Positions 59,963 through 64,000 of a stretch of 64,000 bases of DNA are shown in pieces. The translations under genes and the position numbers were made by a program. The notes below the pieces were generated by a model, which ran no database searches, was not told the origin of the DNA, and worked only from the letters and a program-made list of their open reading frames with translations. The stretch's first letter is position 1. The number at the start of each line of letters is the position of its first letter. The DNA is from Eumeta japonica (lineage: Eukaryota; Arthropoda; Insecta; Lepidoptera; Psychidae), in the NCBI GenBank assembly GCA_005406025.1, contig BGZK01000288.1:62001-126000 (forward strand), written 5' to 3'.

Positions 59963-61259
59963 CAATAAAACATCAGTCATACATTCTTGCAAAGGCGAAA
60001 AAAAAAAGAATTCTAAAACCTCTGGATACGTGCCATTAAATATAATCGGAACATCAAGCTTTATAAATCATTTCACTGAACAAAATTTCGTATCTTACCC
60101 GTTGCTTAGGAAGATCTCACAATAGAAATTAAATATTAGACAGTAGTTGATTCACTGATTGTCGTATTTCCTTTAGTGAAACTCAGTTTCCACAATGCCT
60201 GTCTTGAGGCTTTTCCATTAAAAAAAAAGAATACCCACAAACTTTTGTATTTTAAAAGGTGATCTTCAATGTGACACAAATTCCAAATTACAAATTAATG
60301 AGGGATTGAACGACATAGATAATTACTCAAAACAGACGCTTTTAAATTTCTTCTTTATTATGATCTATTGACTAAATCGAGTTATAAATGCAAAACAGTT
60401 CTTTTAATTATAATCAAAATGAATTATGGGACCATCAGAATAACACTAAGGTTGTAATTAATAACAGCTGGTCCTTCAGCAGCTGTTATAAATTACCAAT
60501 TTATGAGGAAAACGCAAATTTCTTAGTAAACACTGATGTTCATTTTGAGGCGTTATAAAAAAGGAGTGTAATTTCTTTTGTACATGTTCGGAGGAAATTA
60601 AAAACCAAAGACTCGACGAGTCCCATAAGATAAGTTGCAAGTCTATATATATACACTCGAAGATTTGTCGAGGATATTTCATTTGAGGTACTGTTAGCTC
60701 CTTCTCTGTGCTTCCTCCCGGCGTTAAAGCTTTTCTAAACGCTTTTCTGCCGAAACGCCACTGTTATTGAAATTTTGTCATTCAATGTAAGCTTTTGATC
60801 GTCTAGTTAATACTTCCTCAACCATTTGGTAGTCTGTTTCATTAAAACTAACGGTCATTTATTTCGCATAATAATTACACTGCTGAATGAATGAAAAGGT
60901 ATTGTCCTTTTCCTCTACTATCGTATATTCGCGCTTGGATTTGTTCTTCTCTAATTTGAGTACGTGTTATAAATGAATTGACAATTAGAACTTTAATATT
61001 TTGTTGATATCGGTATTATTTTGTTCGACCATTGAAAGTATTTTATTGTGAACTATCTTTAATATTCACATGTTTTTATGTTCAGTAAAACCTCTGATTA
61101 TTATAAAAGAGTTGTATTATTATATAGACGGAGTCTACTATTTATTCACACTGTTGAAACATTAGGTGTATAAAATAATTTGAATTATAATTGTATAAAA
61201 ATGTGTTTATTATATATCACCAGCATCAAAAAAAAAAGATAATATTACATTTAATGATT
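59963..61259. other. Intergenic between the two esterases
   Basis: AT-rich DNA without a supported gene. Open frames at 59898-60125 and 60476-60682 show no family motifs. Confidence 0.5.
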
Positions 61260-61732
61260 TATACCGGGTGTAAGGGACAGCCCTCCGCAAACTGATAGGG
61301 TGCATTCAGACCCTTATTTTGAACCAAAATCCACTGAAAATTTTCTTAGGAAAAATAAATGTTTTTTTTTTTTGCAGTTAAAACTAGTTTATTTTTTTAT
61401 AAAATCACATTTTCTGTACGCGGCATTCCATTTTTGTAAATAAAACAGGTAAAATAAAAAAAAAGCAGCTACGGGTCTTTAAATTACTTTAACGAACAAC
61501 GCACGGAACCAGCTGTTCTACTATCTGCCTACCTACAGAGTTCACCGAGTTCACTGCGCGCCCGCGTGATTTAAAAATGGTAGCGATACATTGCGTAGGA
61601 GGTGATAAAACAAATCAGTTTTCTTGGATTCCCTTAACTTTCCTGAAATAATTTCATTAGCGAATTATTTTAGTATAATATACTGAGTTCACTCTATCAG
61701 TTTGCGGAAGGCTGTCCCTTACACCCGGTATA
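61260..61732. mobile_element. MITE with 37-bp terminal inverted repeats
   Basis: The left end 61262-61298 and right end 61694-61730 are inverted copies with one mismatch (core CCGGGTGTAAGGGACAGCC). They are flanked by TATA on each side, so the target duplication is TA or TATA. The 470-bp body has no open frame. TA duplication and size suggest a Tc1/mariner-type or related non-autonomous element. It sits 3' of the second esterase. Confidence 0.88.
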
Positions 61733-61791
61733 GTAGACTTGAAAAAAAACCTCATTCTTAATTTGGTTGTGTAATAAAATTAGGATGTAGT

Positions 61792-63588
61792 TTACGTATA
61801 AGTCATACGGTACCTGCGGTTATTGTGTCTAATGATTAATACTACAGAACTCAGCATAAATAGACCTAAATAAACATGCACGCCACTCGCAACGTCCGTT
61901 TCGTTGTTTTCTTTCATGATTTGGTCCCAGAACAGCATCCGCTCGACCAAAGGAAAATTCTTCCTTTGTAGATTGAGATCAATAGTCATATAGTTCATCC
62001 TCTCAACGTCTAAAGGCTCCCAGTAGTCAGTTTGATGCGGTGACATGGGCTCCCTGCAATGAGAATAATATATAACGTCGTGTCGTAAACCAAACGTGGC
62101 ACCTGACGTTGCATTTTTTTTCAAATTACATAATATACGATTCATCATACTTCATTTTTCTTACAGGTAGTTCTAACTAAAACACCCATCGAATGATATA
62201 CATATTAATATGTTGATTGGATATACTTTTACTTTGGTTTAGATAAGTAATGAGATTATAAGTTCGAATCTATTTTTATTAAATAAATGAACGAATTGTT
62301 GCTCGCATAGTAAAATTTACAATGGTTGTTGTAAATATTTCACTCACCGCATTTTAATAAAATTCGTCCACATCCGAATGAGGCGTCTTTGCACTCTGAG
62401 ATCGTTTTCTGTACGGGCCTCGTCGTCTGTTAGATAGTGGTCGTGAATTAGGAAAGCTTGTGTGCAATGGCCGGCGCCTAAACCGAGCCCTTTCAGTCGT
62501 TGTGTCGATGGTACGTACGAAAATTGGTAGAGATATACCGGTACAGAATTTAGGGCGTGCTGTTTAGCTGATTCTATAATCCAGTAAATGAAGTAACTGT
62601 CTGAAAAATAGTCTGTATAATTTTTAATGCTGTTTTCGATTACACGTGTGTTTTCAAAGTAAAACCTCTTTATCAATTGTATTGCATCCGCTTCTTCGAT
62701 GTACGCGTAAGGGTTGAAATTTAATGGGAGATGATTTTTAAAGTTCGTATCCATTTCGATCATAATTCTTTTTCGTTCCGGATAATAAATTAATCCTTCT
62801 GCGTCCGTGTACCCTGTTAATAGCGGTAACTTTGTATAATTACCGTTTTGTAATATTACTTGTGGCATCGCACCGAGGACGATTTCCTCGCCCGCTGCAC
62901 CATTGTCAACACAGGGCACAAATTCCATGTGTCTACCGTCGCTCCGTGTTAATGCTATGAGCTCGGGATACGATAAAGACGTGTAATACTCTTCGAGCTG
63001 TAGGAGGTCGTCGACGTCGGTTGCTCCGTTTCTTATTGCGACAGTGCGAGCGAAGTCTACGCTTTTCGGATTCACAGCCCACGTGGCTGCTGCGGAACCG
63101 CTCTCTAGTATAATTTTATCGAAGAGATTTTTTGCAGCCGGCGATAGCAGGAGTAGTTCTGCTGATGCGGCGCCCGCGTTGAAACCCGATAAGGTGATAT
63201 CCTTCGGATCGCCGCCGAATGCTGCTATATTATTTTTTAGCCACTTGAGAGCGTTTATTTGATCTCTAAGGCCAGCGTTACCGGGAACATTTTCGCTATT
63301 CAAGCACAAAAACCCGTGAACACCCACACGGTAATTAAAGGTTACAACTATTACATCCTTTTCTACTATATTATAAGGTAATAGCATGTTACCGAATCCG
63401 ACGGCAAAACCTCCACCGTGTATCATAACTAGGACAGATTTCGGGAGAAGCTGTACCTTTTCTGGGACAAATACGTTAACAACTAAACAGTCTTCTCTGT
63501 AATTCAAGTCGTTTGAAAGTTGTGGACATAAAACAGCATCTTCTATCGCCTCGAATACACCGGCAAATTTTGGTGGGGGCAATGAACT
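61792..63588 (-). CDS. Carboxylesterase-like protein with Ser-to-Asn nucleophile (pseudoenzyme), exon 1 outside window
   Basis: Exons 63588-62348 and 62053-61792 join in frame to 500 residues. They are preceded by an acceptor (CATAG), and no exon 1 is visible up to 64000, so about 58 N-terminal residues with the signal peptide lie outside. Intron positions and phases match the esterase at 54000-56851, and the two proteins are similar along their length, so they are tandem duplicates. The oxyanion loop MIHGGGFAVG, the EDCL motif, the Glu in TDAEGLIYY and the His in GAGHCTQAFL are kept. The nucleophile elbow reads SGFNAG instead of GxSxG (codon AAC at 63180-63178; AGC in the paralogue). No stop or frameshift is present. 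The C-terminus has a hydrophobic segment (VYLGLFMLSSVVLII) followed by a basic tail RHNNRRYRM, consistent with a single-pass membrane anchor. It is probably a non-catalytic binding or adhesion-type esterase relative; sequencing error is the alternative. Confidence 0.9.
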
Positions 63589-64000
63589 CTATGAAAAAAA
63601 GAAACATTTTGAAACTCGATGCTCATAAAATTTAAAAATTATTTAAATAGGTGTTGAAAGCGGTTTTCGTATTTTTTTTCTTTTTGAAAAGTCTAGTTTA
63701 TTTCACGTTTTTTAGTTATTGAGTAATTATAATTTTATGATTCATTTTGCTACTTTACATTAGGCCAAGGTTAATAAAATTGGCCAGTCTTGTTTTTTTT
63801 ATTTTTTTATTCTTATCTTACTTTATTTTATTTTTTGTACGGGGCAAGCGGAAAAGCAGCTCCGATCTCGAATTTATTGTCCACTGGTAGTCTTCTAGGG
63901 TCTTTACATTCTTAGTTGGAGTTAAACTACCAAATTATTTTTAATATCAACTACACAAATTATACTTATTCTTTATAATATAAAAGTTCTTCGATGCATA

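Noticed and set aside
61792..63588. Calling the second esterase a pseudogene
   Set aside because: No stop, frameshift or broken splice site; only the nucleophile is changed, so a pseudoenzyme is the better call.

Overview
This window is AT-rich nuclear DNA from an insect, almost certainly a moth or butterfly. The reasons are spliced genes with GT-AG introns, an insect-type DENND4/Crag gene, tandem type-B carboxylesterases, and many repeats typical of Lepidoptera: tRNA-derived SINEs, CR1/jockey-like and RTE LINE relics, several mariner families, Helitron pieces, and the interspersed family with 'GGCCAAGTGCGAGTC' and 'GGGTTCC' ends. The species cannot be named from the sequence.

Layout. 1-5200 is intergenic DNA with a SINE, an RTE-type LINE relic and a probable Mutator-like transposase relic. 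5203-7592 (minus) is a complete four-exon UTP15 homologue, a WD40 subunit of the small-subunit processome. 7593-10517 holds the two upstream regions and a candidate 5' UTR exon for the next gene. 10518-53126 (plus) is a 42-kb gene for a DENND4 family Rab exchange factor (Drosophila Crag). I assembled 28 coding exons plus one probable 30-nt microexon, 1337 codons in one frame, ending on an in-frame donor with no stop. The conserved C-terminal part of the family is not seen in the window. Its introns are the main store of transposable elements here, including a mariner at 47295-48603 with both ends and TA target duplications.

54000-56851 (minus) is a complete three-exon secreted or membrane-anchored carboxylesterase of 550 residues with an intact catalytic triad. 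61792-63588 (minus) is its tandem paralogue, missing exon 1 beyond the right edge. It has the same intron positions, but the nucleophile serine is asparagine, so it is probably a catalytically dead pseudoenzyme. Between them lie satellite-like repeats, an interspersed repeat and a MITE with 37-bp inverted ends.

The genes do not form a functional pathway: UTP15 acts in nucleolar ribosome biogenesis, DENND4/Crag in membrane traffic, and the esterases at the cell surface or outside the cell. No new multi-gene system was found. The observations most worth checking are the esterase pseudoenzyme, the position of the esterases relative to the unfinished Crag gene, the microexon and NAGNAG acceptor in Crag, and a set of perfect short-loop inverted repeats.
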